From assembly GCA_039090855.1 (NCBI GenBank), contig CM077005.1:16903921-16967920 (forward strand): DNA of 64,000 nucleotides, read 5' to 3'. The position numbers were made by a program, and so were the translations under genes. Under the pieces are notes generated by a model. It ran no database searches and had not been told where the DNA came from. It worked only from the letters and a program-made list of their open reading frames with translations. This document shows positions 11,985-23,338 of the stretch, one piece after another. Positions within the stretch are counted from its first letter, which is position 1, and every line of letters starts with the position of its first letter. The DNA is from Macrothele yani. Its lineage: Eukaryota > Arthropoda > Arachnida > Araneae > Macrothelidae.

Positions 11985-12386
11985 TGAAACCCTACGGGCG
12001 TTGTAATTGAGACAATGAGCGGTGATAATTGGAGATGGTGCAAAGTCTCGCTGTCACTGGAACCAATCCAAATCACCACAAAAGAGCATTGTTACTGTTA
12101 CGCGCAAAAAGGAGCGTTATTTTTGGAAGTGACCTTGGGATCAACGCGTGCGACTGTTAACTGATATTGTACCGGGTGCGCCATATAAAAGAGGCCGCGT
12201 GACCAGACGTTGTTAGGCGGGTTAAAGTTGTTTGGCGGGTTTCCAGTTAAAACCGCTTTGTTCCACTTCTAACCGGCTTCTGCGTGTACTGCTGCAAAAG
12301 GAATTCTTCGGAGTGGTTAGTCACAGCCAGAGCAGTGTAGGTACGCGGTCATAAGTGTAAGTGAAGAGAGTACAAAGGCAACGGAA

Positions 12387-13137
12387 ATGGTTTTAGGTAT
12401 GAAACAGCGGATTTTTATTGTGGAACAGTATTTCAGAAATAACCCATACAAGGTTTTAAATGAGTTCTTTACAGAAAAATTTCCACATTGTGCAGCATCG
12501 GCGAAATCAGTGGTACAGAAGTTAGTGCGGAAATTTCGTGAAACCGGCACGGTGTGCAACAGGGAAAGAAACAAACCCAAGACAATTCGTACTGAAAACA
12601 ATATCAAGGATGTGTTCACAATGATGTTACAAAGCCCTCGAAAGTTGATTCGCCGATTATCGTCTGCAACGGGAATACCTACCACGTCGTGCCGACGCAC
12701 ACTTACGGTGGATTTGCATTTTCGGACGTACAAAGTTATGGCGCTCCAAGTACTTAAAACTACTGATTATGCAAAACGGATGCAATATTGTAAGTGGTTT
12801 CAGGAGACCATTGTAAGTGGTGAAATGGACCCAACACGTTATTATACGACAGATGAAGCATGGTTTCATCTGTCCGGGTATGTCAATGCGCAAAACAACA
12901 GGATTTGGACCGACACGAATCCCAGAACGGCCGCCCCGGTGGCGCAGTGGTCTAAGCGATGGCCTCTGATCATTCGTCCGTAAGGGGCCCGGGTTCGAAT
13001 CCCGGTGAGGCATGGATGTTGTGTTTGTCTTACGGCGCTGGCTCTCTCCCTTCCCTGGAACCAGTGACCCTAAATTAGGGACGGGCGACTGCTTATAGCC
13101 CATTGAGTTGCTCACGGTGGTCGTTAAACCTCCAATC

Positions 13138-13173
<36 letters not shown>

Positions 13174-13735
13174 ACGGACAATGGAGATTCCTCTGTACGA
13201 TCAAAAGATAGGCGTTTGGTGTGCTGTGTCTGCGAAGAGGATAGTCGGCCCATTCTTTTTCACTCACACCATCAACTCGGAGCGCTATGTTCAGCAGATG
13301 TTCAATCCATTTGTTGCCGCACTAACAGAAGAAGAGCAAACATATGCTTTCTTTCAGCAGGATGGTGCAACGGCACATACTGTGCGGAACAGTCTACGTG
13401 CTGTGCATGAAGTGTTTGAGGAGGACAGAACTGTATCGAAGGGACTATAGCCACCCAGATCACCCGATCTCTCCACCTGTGATTTTTATCTGTGAGGAGC
13501 ATTGAAAGGGAAAGTGTACGCAACTAATCCGCACACCCTGGATGAATTAAAAGTGAACATTACGGATGACACAGCCTAGATTACTGCCGATGAGTTGTGG
13601 CACGTTACGAAAAACATGTTCGATCGTGTGCAGCTGCCTTTATGTCAGAGGACAGCACTTTCAGCAATTGTTGTAACCGCAGGTAAATTATTCCTGTTTT
13701 CTGTCATTTCAAACTATATTCTTTACCATGTATAG
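12387..13735 (+). pseudogene. Mariner-type transposase (DUF4817-like N-terminus), SINE-disrupted
   Basis: The start at 12387 gives MVLGMKQRIFIVEQYFRNNP, resembling the DUF4817 helix-turn-helix of an arthropod-rich mariner group. The first catalytic Asp is in TTDEAWFHLSGYVN just before the SINE. After the SINE the frame resumes with the second Asp in FFQQDGATAHT; the third, in LSTCDFYL, lies 39 residues later. D39D spacing separates it from ordinary mariners (D34D) and from Tc1 (D34E). Besides the SINE there are stop codons just after GTVSKGL-type sequence near 13448, after CDFYL, and at 13577. It is dead, though the coding outside the SINE is well preserved. Confidence 0.87.
12931..13164 (+). 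mobile_element. SINE family A (copy 6) inside a transposase gene
   Basis: Full-length SINE with intact box A (TGGCGCAGTGG), box B (GGTTCGAATCC) and an A tail of about 28 nt. The exact 13-bp duplication AATCCCAGAACGG flanks it (12918-12930 and 13165-13177), and the duplicated bases are transposase codons. The long pure A tail suggests a fairly recent insertion. Confidence 0.95.
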
Positions 13736-13925
13736 TAACATTGCCTGACTGTTGTCGTTCATTATACTTGGGCCTTTTTTACATGGCGCACCCTGTATAT
13801 CAGTCACATGTGGCTGAAAAACCATAAAACCCAACATGATAAAACGCTTGAGAATGAGGTCGCTAGAACAAAGGTTGACCCGGCGGGGACTCAATGTCAT
13901 TGCCATGTGATCGTGCCAATGACAT

Positions 13926-13970
13926 GTGATGTGCCATACTGTGTGTTGTTTACACAGTATGGCACATCAC
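13926..13970. repeat. Perfect 19-bp inverted repeat, 7-nt loop
   Basis: GTGATGTGCCATACTGTGT (13926-13944) pairs perfectly with 13952-13970. It lies just outside the mariner right end. Function unknown. Confidence 0.85.
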
Positions 13971-14269
13971 AATGAAATATGTAGTTACCATTTAATTGAC
14001 GAGCACATTTAACTGCGTCTAAAATTACTAAAAAAATTAACATGGTATTTTCGGCACAACTGCCAGATGTCATCTAGGCACTGCCAAAAAATATAGTTAC
14101 AAGTATAGCTTTGCTTTCCGGTAAACGAATATACTGCCATCTATCGGTGACTTTTGTTTCAATGTTTCTACAGACATTATCTAAATAAACTGATTAAAAT
14201 GCTTCAAATTCAAACTTTAAATAGAGGCTCCTATACGTGCACATGCGCAAATGTTTCAGGCAATTTATG

Positions 14270-14561
14270 TTCAGCTTCAAATACCTACACTGGGTATTGG
14301 AATGACCAAGCGTTCGCTTGGAACTAGAATTAATGAGCATAAAATGACATAAAGAACTGTAAAGTAACAACAGCCCTAGCCAGAGAGGTCCAGCTCAAGG
14401 CCGCTACTCTTATGTGGGATGACGTAAAGAAATTAGCCTCCTACTCCACCCCAAAATCTACCGCCATTCGCGAAACTTTAGAGATCATCACCAACAGTGA
14501 ATCATGCAATGACAACCTCTTGCTGGAGTTGCCACGAGTTTGGAACCAGTTCTTCAAATAA
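14270..14561 (+). pseudogene. Penelope-like element, GIY-YIG endonuclease end
   Basis: Conceptual translation reads LGMTKRSLGTRINEHK-like residues, then AREVQLKAATLMWDDVKKLA and STAIRETLEIITNSESCN, ending LLLELPRVWNQFFK and a stop. This order (G-x-T-x-R-L...R-x-x-EH, then W-DDVK-L, then IRE-LEI, then a terminal ELPRVW block) is what I know from the GIY-YIG endonuclease that follows the reverse transcriptase in Penelope-like elements, where it nicks target DNA. The RT itself is not present upstream, so this is a 5'-truncated copy with stops and frameshifts. Confidence 0.65.
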
Positions 14562-14723
14562 TGAATGCATTTTGTTTCCTTCTATAATTCCGCGTGTTAA
14601 CGAGCATGACGCCTCGAGTCTGTGGATGAATAATTTACTTAGCATCTGATCGTTTATTGTCAAGTCACCGCGTTCAAATTGTTGAAGCGTTCTATTATTC
14701 AATTTGCAGTTTGTTGACTACCT

Positions 14724-14765
14724 TCATTGAAAAAGCCATCTGGTTGATGTGCGAAAGCTTGAAAA
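14724..14765 (+). ncRNA. Possible degenerate hammerhead ribozyme motif of a PLE terminus
   Basis: Downstream of the GIY-YIG end, GCCATC (14735-14740) can pair with GATG(T)GC (14745-14751), immediately followed by GAAAGC. This resembles stem II plus the conserved GAAA of the small hammerheads known in Penelope-like terminal repeats. The CUGAUGA box is degraded to CATTGAAAAA, so activity is unlikely. Suggestive only. Confidence 0.3.
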
Positions 14766-15529
14766 CTTTGATTAATCTACGCCAAGAAATTTGGATTACT
14801 AATATAGTTATACTATTTTAAGTGTGATTGGTGTACAGTTCCTCGTTATTATTTAGTTATGCAACTAACATAGTTATATCAACTCGGTGTGACTAATGCG
14901 CATTTTTTATTTTAAGATTATCAGGTAGATGCACTATCTATATCCTTTTTGTGTTACACATAAAGAAGCGGGGAATGAGCTGAGGGGATAACCTTCGTTA
15001 GAGCCGATACCGAGCAGTTAAATAGATTTGCCCCTAACTAACGTTTTTTCTCTGGGCAGTGCAATCTTAACCAAACTGAGTATTCATCACCTATAACTTT
15101 ATTTTAACTGTCGTCAAGAAAAAAGTCCAAATGACTTTATGCTCTGGAACCCTTAGGATCAGTGAAACCGCTACTGCATGATCAGACTGTATAGTTTCAT
15201 CCATACAGGTTTTTCTGTTCGTTCGTAATCACCATGAGGGCAATAAGCAGTCGTCAGTCACTAATTTTGCGCCCCTAGTTTCGGATAACTGACAGATCCA
15301 GCACCTTGGACCAGCGTATCCACCCATACTTCTTCACGGACTCGAGGCAATGCCTAGCTAGAACCAACAGTCTCACACCTAATACCACCGGGTCGAAAAT
15401 CTCTGTAGTTTAAACATTTGGTTAAGATATTATGTTTGCATACAGAACACAGATTTACCTATTTTTGTATACACGATCATCGACAAAAAATCCTTACCCA
15501 TCTTCTCTTACCATCTAACGACAAAAAGT
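14766..15529. other. Non-coding stretch
   Basis: No gene. 15230-15275 (CATGAGGGCAATAAGCAGTC...) echoes the body of SINE family A but is too short to call. No other structure is evident. Confidence 0.45.
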
Positions 15530-15548
15530 GGCTTAGCGCCGCTAAGCC
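15530..15548. repeat. Short palindrome at the edge of the large palindrome
   Basis: GGCTTAGC-GCC-GCTAAGCC is a perfect 8-bp stem with a 3-nt loop, lying directly at the outer border of the left palindrome arm. Confidence 0.75.
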
Positions 15549-17117
15549 TAAACAAAGATGACACCGAATTTTCGGGTGTAATAAGCAGGTCTTTTGAATC
15601 TGTTCTGAAGCAAATTAAATTTATCAAAGCTATTCAAAGTCAATGGAACCGGTATGGAAAACAATAGCATCTGACGGAAGAAAGAAGTTTTACAATCGGG
15701 GTTTTAATCCCTCAGATATTGCTGTAAACGGAATCGTGAGCTTACGCCCTCTGGTCGCAGACTTGTGCGTTAAGAAAAACATGAATTTATATGAGAAACA
15801 TTTCGCACTGGAAACGCTCTCCAACACAGAAAGAATTTTTCAAATCGGACTCTTAGAAACAGAGATATCGACAAAAATAAGCCTTTACGTTCCCTGGTGG
15901 GAAAACCATGCATTATTTTAGGAAGAAAGTATTCTCAAAAACTTTTTCCAAATGAGCGGTATCGGCCCAAGTATAAAAAAAAATTAGTCGAGTTTTCAGG
16001 AGCTCAGATTTTGCTACAAATACATCAGAAGCAGAAATTAAAACTCATGGCCCCTGGTGGCCAAACCATTCTTTACCAAACATTAGAAATTATGTGAAAA
16101 ATATTTTCTATCAGGTCTTGTATGCGATACAGGAAGAATTTTTCAAATCGGAGTTTTAGGAGCAGAAATAACGCAGAAAACGCAATTTACCTTTGTGCCC
16201 CCTAGCGGAAAGTCTATAATTTACTTGAAATTTTGAATTTATAGGGAAAACATTTCGCATCGGAAACACTATCCAACAAAGAAGTGATTTTTCGAATCGG
16301 ACTCCTAGAAGTAGAGATATTGACAAAAATAAAATATACATCTACGCCCGCTGGCGTAGAAACCATGCATTATTTCAAGAAGAAAATGTTCCTAAAAGGT
16401 TTGTCGACATGAGTAGTATCGGTCAACAAACGACTTTTTTCAATCGAGATTTTAGTAGCTCGTATTTTGCTGCAAATGCATCAGAAACGGAAATTAAGAC
16501 TTACGCCACCTGGTGGCCAAACCATTTTTTACAAAAATTAGAAATTACGTGCAAGGGATTTCCCATCAGGAGCTGTATCCGGTGCAGAAAGAATTTTTCA
16601 AATCGGAGATTTAGAAACAGAGATATTGGGGGAAAGCAATTTACCTTTATGCCCTCTAACGGAAAGTCTATGAATGACTTGAAAATTTAGAAATAATATG
16701 ATACACATGTCACACTGGAGGCACAATTCAACAAAGAAGGAATTTTTTAAATCGGACTCCTAGAAGTAGACAAAAATAAGATATACATCTACGCTCCCTG
16801 GCGGAGAAACTGTGGAATATTTTAAGAAGAAAATATTCCGAAAAGGTTTATTGATGTGAGTGTAATCAGTCCACGAAAGAACTTTTTCAATCGATATTTC
16901 AGAAGCTCAGATTTTACGGCAAATACATCAGAAGCAAAAATTAACTCTTACGCCACCTGTTGGCCAAAGTATTTATTACCAAAAATTAGAAATTATATGC
17001 AAAAGATTTTCCATCAGGAGGTGTATCCGCTGAAAAAAAAGTTTCAAGTCGAAGCTTTAGAAGAAGAGTTATGGGGAAAATGTCATTTACTTTTACGCCC
17101 CCTAGCGGAAAATCTAT
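15545..17117 (-). repeat. Left arm of large palindrome: ~150-bp satellite in ~450-bp higher-order repeats
   Basis: This arm is the reverse complement of 18299-19872. The coordinates of matching points sum to about 35418 throughout, so there are almost no indels between arms. Within the arm the motif CCCTGGTGGCCAAA recurs at about 16051, 16505 and 16957, a ~450-bp period. Each 450-bp block has three ~150-bp subunits sharing a GCCCCCTAGCGG-like box and an AAATCGGA...AGAGATAT-like box. Open frames of 92-106 codons across these units are identical in both arms because of the palindrome and are not convincing genes. Confidence 0.93.
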
Positions 17118-18298
17118 CGCCTCAGAAATTTTCATCTGTCAGATTAGCTAAAAAAAAAAAAAAAAAAAAAAAGTGAAGTCGAGAAAAACGTTTTTATGCT
17201 TTTTAAAATTTCATTCTATCTTCCTATTAGTAGAACATTTTGTAAGTAACACTGCTAGTGTAATCCCTTTGTCTGCAGGTGCACGTCGAACTTTTTGTTT
17301 ATAGAGATATTTCAAAAATTATTTTTGCGGCTAATAGGAAATCTAAGGATGTTAAGCTCGGCACTTTAAATACCACTAAGGGCTGTGCAGTCGAAAATTC
17401 AAAAAATTAAAGTTCTGTTCTGAAGAAAGTATTCAACTTAAAGGAAAAAATGATATTTGTGGCTCTCAGATTAGGTTTAACTGTTCCTTCTCAAATATTA
17501 AAATTTTCCAGTTAGTTCGTTAATTTCCTGTAAAGGCTAAAATATTTGGTTTTCACAGATTTTTCAAAAATTATTTTTGCGAATGATCGGACATAAAAAT
17601 TAGTTAAAATTTTCTCATTTTAAATTTCACTACTAGTTCATAAATTTCCTGCTACGAGCTCTCAAAGTGGAAATTTCGTAAATTTTAGTTTTGCGGTACG
17701 AAGAGGCTATTTCAGTTACAGCAAAAGTTCTTTTTGAGTTTGATACGTTAGGCAAAACTGATTATTTTAACATGTTTTCAGTCACAACTCTCTTGGCAAA
17801 TTTAACGCTAAAAGCGCTTAAAATGAAATTTCGTACATCGCGTGCAAATCTTCATAAAATTTCATAAAACTAGAATGCATCTACGCCCCCTGGCGGAGAA
17901 TTACAAAATGTGCTCTTTCCATTGCTTCAGCTCTGTAAAATCATCTTGTTAGCACGTCTTTTGTAAAAAAAGATCGTGCTTATGTTACCGGTTTGTCTAT
18001 CCGTCCGTCCGTCCGTCCGTCTGTACCCACAATATCTCTGCACCTATTAGTCCGATTTGAAAAATTGTTTTTGCATCGGGAAGTTTAAAATATGCGAATG
18101 ATGATCCTTCATTTCGTTTTTTTTACGATGTACAATTTCGCCGCTAGAAGGCGTAAATGCAGATGATGTCGAATTCAAAAACACGTTTTATTCCACATAT
18201 TTGCTTCTAAACATCCGATTGAAAAAATCCTTTTATCTTTCGATTCCATTTATGTCGAAGAGTATTTTAGATATAGTTACTTTTTCAAATTACGCATA
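17118..18298. repeat. Palindrome spacer with further satellite units and a (GTCC)n tract
   Basis: About 1.18 kb not matched between arms. 17870-18298 still carries units of the right-arm type (GGCGTAAATGC box, CCGATTTGAAAAATTG box). A GTCCGTCC tract at 17999-18020 precedes TACCCACAATATCTCTGCAC, which may be the inner start of the repeat element. 17118-17870 is AT-rich with an A run at 17151-17172. Confidence 0.75.
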
Positions 18299-19872
18299 GA
18301 TTTTCCTCTAGGGGGCGTAAAAGTGAATTACATTTTCCCCGATAATTCTTCTTCTAAAACTCCGATTTGAAAAATATTTTTTTCAGCGCATACACCTCCT
18401 GATGGAAAATATTTTGCATATAATTTTAAATGTTTGGAAAAGAATACTTTGGCCACCAGGGGGCGTAAGCGTTAATTTTTGCTTCTGATGTATTTGCTAT
18501 AAAATCTGAGCTTCTAAAATATCGATTAAAAATTTTTTTCCTGGACTGATGCCACTCACATCGATAAACCTTTTCGGAATATTTTCTTAAAATTTTCCAC
18601 AGTTTCTCCGCAAGGGGCGTAGATGCATATCTTATTTTCGTCAATATCTCTACCTCGAGGAGTCCGATTTGAAAAAATTCTTCTTTGTTAGATAATGTTT
18701 TCAGTGTAACATGTTTTAAATATATTTTCAAAATTTTCAAGTAATTTATAGACTTTCCGCTAGGGGGCGTAGAGGTAAATTGCCTTTACCCCTATATCTC
18801 TGCTTCTAAATCCCCGATTTGAAAAATTCTTTCTGCACCGAATACAGCTCCTGTTGGGAAATCGTTTGCACATAATTTCTAATGTTTGTAAAAATGTTTT
18901 GGCCACCAGGGGGCGTAAATCTTAATTTCCGCTTCTGATGTATTTGCAGCAAAATATGAGCTTCTAAATACTCGATTGAAAAAAACGTCGTTTGTAGACC
19001 GGACCGATACTACTCATGTCAACAAACCTTTTAGGAGCATTTTCTTCTTGAAATGACGCACGGTTTCAGTGCCAGGGGGCGTAGATGTATATTTTATTTT
19101 TGTCAATATCTCTACTTCTAGGAGTCCGATTTGAAAAAATCCTTCTTTGTTGGATAGTGTTTCCGATGCGAAATGTTTTCCTAAAAATTCAAAATTTTCT
19201 AAACTTCCCGCTAGGGGGCACAAAGGTAAATTGCTTTTTCTGCATTATTTCTGATTTTAAAACTCCGATATGAAAAATTCTTCCTGTATCGCCTACAAGA
19301 CCTGATGGAAAATATTTTTCACATAATTTCTAATGTTTGGTAGAGAATGGTTTGGCTACCAGGGAGCATAAGTGTTAAATTCTGCTTCTGATGTATTTGT
19401 AGCAAAATTTGAGCTCCTGAAAACTCGACTAATTTTTTTTTTTTTACTTGGGCCGATACCGCTCATTTGGAAAAACCTTTTGAGAATACTTTCTTCCTAA
19501 AATAATGCATGGTTTTCCCACCAGGGAACGTAAAGGCTTATTTTTGTCGATATCTCTGTTTCTAAGAGTCCGATTTGAAAAATTCTTTCTGTGTTGGAGA
19601 GCGTTTCCGGTGCGAAATGTTTCTCATATAAATTCATGTTTTTCTTAACGCACAAGTCTGCAACCAGAGGGCGTAAGCTCACGATTCCGTTTACAGCAAT
19701 ATCTGAGGGAATAAAATCCCGATTGTAAAACTTCTTTCTTCCGTCAGATGCTATTGTTTTCCATACCGGTTCCATTGACTTTGAATAGCTTTGATAAATT
19801 TAATTTGTGTCAGAACGGATTCAAAAGACCTGCTTATTACACCCGAAAATTCGGTGTCATCTCTCTTGTTTT
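18299..19872 (+). repeat. Right arm of large palindrome
   Basis: Same satellite in forward orientation. GGCCACCAGGGGGCGTAA occurs at 18451 and 18901, with a mutated version at 19351, giving exactly 450-bp spacing. Intervening subunits begin with GCTAGGGGGCGTA or similar. The outer end (TTGACTTTGAATAGCTTTGA through AAAATTCGGTGTCATCT) recurs at the end of the 33-kb copy, so the repeat has a defined terminus rather than being a random tandem array. Confidence 0.93.
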
Positions 19873-21187
19873 TTATATTTTGGGCAAAGCAGTAGGAAAC
19901 GATCAAAAAAAAAAAAAAATTACTTGAAGACATTGGTAACCGGAAAAGTTCTCCACATTAGAATATACAGGTAAAATGCAATTTATGCACAGTGCTTCAC
20001 TTGTAAAGGGTGGATGACTTTTCACGGAGGAGTTTTGGCATAGACGAATGCCATGGACCGAGAAAGGTGGGCAGTAAGAATTTCATCAGTCACTGCAGGA
20101 AGGCGGGAATGTGAAGAGTTTCTTGAAAGCATTTTTTCTTATTATTTTCAGCGGAAAATCAAGTTCTGAATTTTTTTGTTTCGGTCTATGAAAACAAAAA
20201 CAGTACTGGCAATCCAATTATACGTTTTCGGGGCCCCTCAAGCTCTGGGGGCCCTAGGCTCGCGCCTAGTGTGCCTAATTGGAAATCCGCCACTGTTCAT
20301 AATCATCCGTTTTACTTTCACTTGTTTCTGAAGTGCCCAGTTTTTGTCAAATGACAGCTTCTAAACTTTGTACAATTGACGAGCTAAACAAAACATCACT
20401 CTTTCCATGAGAAACCTCACTTGAGCTTAACAGGCTCAGCGTAAAAAGAACTGCTTGGGTTTGGGAAGTTTCTTCGCGCTCTCTCCTTCTTTTCCTCCGA
20501 TAATGTGCTTCATTTTACTTGGGCATTTTTGTGACATTTTGCAAACGGATGTCGTTCGTTTGTATGATATATTAAAGTTTTTACACAGTGAATCAGATAA
20601 ACATGCTTACTATAAGGAAGCACTAAAAGCAATAGCAACGTTAAATTGTTTTGTTCAAAATAAAACAAATCATTTGAAGAAATCATCCTCTTATACTTCG
20701 CAGATCTGCGGCTGCTATGAGTAAATGCACCTGTCGTGTTCGTAATCTTAGGTGACTGACTGTTTTCGCGAATCCTTTACAGGGGATTCCCATATGGCTT
20801 CGCACTTTGACTTAGCTGCACAGAGGGAGGGCAATTGGAAAGCGCTCGTATTATTTACAACCCATTGCAGATTAATCGTATTACATGACGGAGCCAAAGG
20901 GCGGGATAACCTCAATCGGTAGGGTATCCAGTGTTTTCAAAAAGAAACTCGTCATTAATTTACCTGCAAAGCTAAATACTGTATATCTTAAAGGAAAATA
21001 TTAATCTTTGGGTAAATTATTTGTTTGTTTTAGTGCGTGTTCGGATTTTTTCTTTAAACTATAACTGTCAGCTGTAGTACGCCCCTTCTTTACCTGAGCT
21101 ACCCCCACCACAGCTGCGGGGGTGGCAGGTACGCCACTGGCCGGTAGGTCTTATGCTGACTCAAGAAAAAAGTAAGTATATACAATA
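19873..21187. other. Non-coding stretch with a GGGGCCC-rich repeat piece
   Basis: 20230-20295 (GGGGCCCCTCAAGCTCTGGG...CGCCTAGTGTGCC) resembles the G/C-rich ends of widespread animal interspersed repeats. An 89-codon frame (20455-20724) contains a hydrophobic stretch but nothing I recognise; not called. Confidence 0.45.
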
Positions 21188-22399
21188 TACACTGAGTGGC
21201 CACTTTATTATGACCACCTGACAGTTTTCAGCAAATGAGTTATGGCAGCACGCTGTTGCCACCATAGGGCGAGGCTAGTACAAAAAGGGAAAGCTTAGTG
21301 CTTGCGACAATAGTAGAAGTGATTTTTGGGTGACGAGATGGGTAAAAAATGCGATTTGACGGACTTTCAACATGGGATGATTGTAGGAGCTCGGAGCCAT
21401 GCAGCGAGTATCACCGAAACCGCCGCATTCGTGAAATGTTCCAGAGCAGCTGTTGTTAAAGTGTTTAAAGTCTGGACTGTCAGCCAAAAAACTGGATCTC
21501 TACGTGCAACGTGTGATCGTCATCGACTAGTGACTGCTCGGGCAGAACGGAGGGTGTCCAGACTGGTAACAGACAACAGAAGGGAACAGTGCAGCAAATT
21601 ACAGACCATTTGAATCAAGGATCCCTCAAATGATCTCTGCACGCACTGTTCGCCGTATACTGCATCGGATGGGATATGGCACCGAAGGCCTGTTCGAACA
21701 CCTTGCTGTCTGCAGTTAACAAGAGAAAACGTCTCCAGTTCGCACAGGAGCACAAGGATTGGACAGTCGATAATTGGAAACAAATTATGTGGTCCGATGA
21801 ATCACGTTTTCAGTTGCACCATGCCGATGGCCAAGTGAGAATTTGGCGGAAACAGCACGAAAGCATGGACCCCAAATGCATTGCTACAACCCTTCAAGCT
21901 GGTGGAGGCAACGTTATGGTTTAGGGAATGTTTTTATGGCATGCTTTGGGCCCTTTAATTCGTGTTGATCAACGTCTGACTGGCACATCATATCTAACCA
22001 TCATTGCTGACCAAGTGCATCCTGTTTTGTGGATGTTTTATCCCAATGGCGATGGCTACTTTCAACAAGATAATGCGTCCTGCCATTAGTGCTCGTATTG
22101 TACAGGATTGGTTTCAGGAACATGCCGGTGAGTTTACTTTGCTTAGGTGGCCCCCACAATCTCCAGATCTCAACCCCATTGAAAATTTGTGGGATGAAGT
22201 TGAACGAGCCATCATCCACAACCCTGCAGTCTCACACTCCTGGAAAGTGCTATTCATCAAGCATGGTCTCAGATCCCACAAACCACCTATCAATATCTCG
22301 TGGAGTCCATGCCACGAAGAATCGACGCAGTATTAAAGGCAAAAGGTGGCCCAACGAAGTACTGAGGGGGTAGTCATAATAAAGTGGCCACTCAGTGTG
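21188..22399 (+). mobile_element. Tc1-like transposon (TIR type CACTGAGTGGCCAC)
   Basis: Inverted ends at 21188-21220 (ACTGAGTGGCCACTTTATTA) and 22374-22399, flanked by TA. The length of 1.21 kb is typical. It belongs to the same broad group as the elements at 34255, 54075 and 58569, whose TIRs also continue into TATGACCACC-like sequence. Confidence 0.92.
21338..22365 (+). pseudogene. Tc1-type transposase, several frameshifts and stops
   Basis: The start at 21338 gives MGKKCDLTDFQHGMIVGARS, the paired-like HTH of Tc1. An HTH with SRAAVVKVFKVW follows. The reading frame breaks near 21605, resuming at FAQEHKDWTVDNWKQIMWSD, which carries the first catalytic Asp. A TGG-to-TAG change lies near 21923 in VMVWGM. 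The second Asp is in YFQQDNASCH, followed by a stop, and the Glu in SPDLNPIENLWDEVER. The C-terminus is KAKGGPTKY. All three catalytic residues survive, but the protein cannot be made in one piece. Confidence 0.9.
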
Positions 22400-22401
22400 T
22401 A

Positions 22402-22825
22402 CTTGTATTTCAACATTCTTGTAGAAGAAAACCAAATTATACTAATCCGGCAAAGCTCGACAACTTCGGAAAAGCAAAAAAACCTACGTAGCAAATGTTC
22501 TGTTGAGCCAAACATTAGTTTTGATACACCTCCCTTGCCATTCCTCGACTTAAATTTAAGCCCCGTCTCTTTGATCCGATATCCTCTACCTCAGTTCGCT
22601 TTTGTCAATTACATTTGCAATTAAATAACCAAATATGCTATAAATAGTCCGGTATGGAAACTTCAAATACATTGTGTAGGTAAATGCATTGAGGTTCACC
22701 TATACGGTAAAATATTCGAGTTGCTGTTTTATAGATTTACAGTATATGCTTTGTATATATATTTACTTTGATCGAGATCTGAATCGCATTTTCTTTGGGC
22801 CTTACGTTACACGAATTCTTGGACG
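22402..22825. other. Non-coding stretch
   Basis: Short unsupported open frames only; no repeat boundary seen before the next SINE target duplication. Confidence 0.45.
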
Positions 22826-22839
22826 GGAAAGTCTGTTTC

Positions 22840-23057
22840 TTTTTCTTTTTGATTGGAGGATTAACGACCACCGTGAGCAACTCAATTGGCTAAAGCAGTC
22901 GCCAGACCCTAATTTAGGGTCACTGATTCCAGGGAAGGGAGAGAGCCAGTGCCGTAAGACAAACACAACATCCATGCCTCACCAGGATTCGAACCCGGAC
23001 CCCTTTCGGACGAATGATCAGAAGCCATCGCTTAGACCACTGCGCCACCGGGGCGGT
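22840..23057 (-). mobile_element. SINE family A (copy 7)
   Basis: Minus-strand full copy. The 14-bp duplication GGAAAGTCTGTTTC is exact at 22826-22839 and 23058-23071. The tail is T-rich on this strand, interrupted by C, hence somewhat aged. Confidence 0.93.
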
Positions 23058-23338
23058 GGAAAGTCTGTTTCAGTTACAGCAAATGCACCTTTGCAATTTG
23101 AAGGTAAATCAATAAAAATTAATTATTGTATTCTTTAATTTCTCTCGTTTTTTTTTAATTTGAACTAAAATTCTTGTAATTCTGGAAATTTTCAGTTTTT
23201 TATGAGATTTTTTTCGCAATTAATTTATTAATGATACCCGTAGGTAAGTCTTGAAAGGTAAATTAATTTTTGGGCTCATTTTGATTTCCTGTTCTCACTA
23301 AAAGCAAAGAAACTAATAGAAATTCTGAATTCAGTTGT

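Larger units (their letters stand above)
12172..13795 (+). mobile_element. Mariner-type transposon (D39D-like) interrupted by a SINE
   Basis: The left end 12170-12199 (TACCGGGTGCGCCATATAAA) and the right end 13768-13797 are inverted repeats bounded by TA. Without the SINE and its duplication the element would be about 1.38 kb, normal for a mariner. The transposase lies on the plus strand. Confidence 0.88.

Noticed and set aside
11638..12079. Frames encoding long Cys/Val or His/Thr runs
   Set aside because: Translations of the (TG)n microsatellite.
15643..15921. 92-codon frame repeated as an inverted copy at 19497-19775
   Set aside because: Its apparent conservation comes from the palindrome; it runs across satellite units whose other copies (31-33 kb) do not keep the frame.
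18000..18030. (GTCC)n tract as a CRISPR-like array
   Set aside because: Simple tetranucleotide repeat without spacers.
20455..20724. 89-codon plus-strand frame with a hydrophobic start
   Set aside because: No motif or family likeness; flanks are repeat debris.
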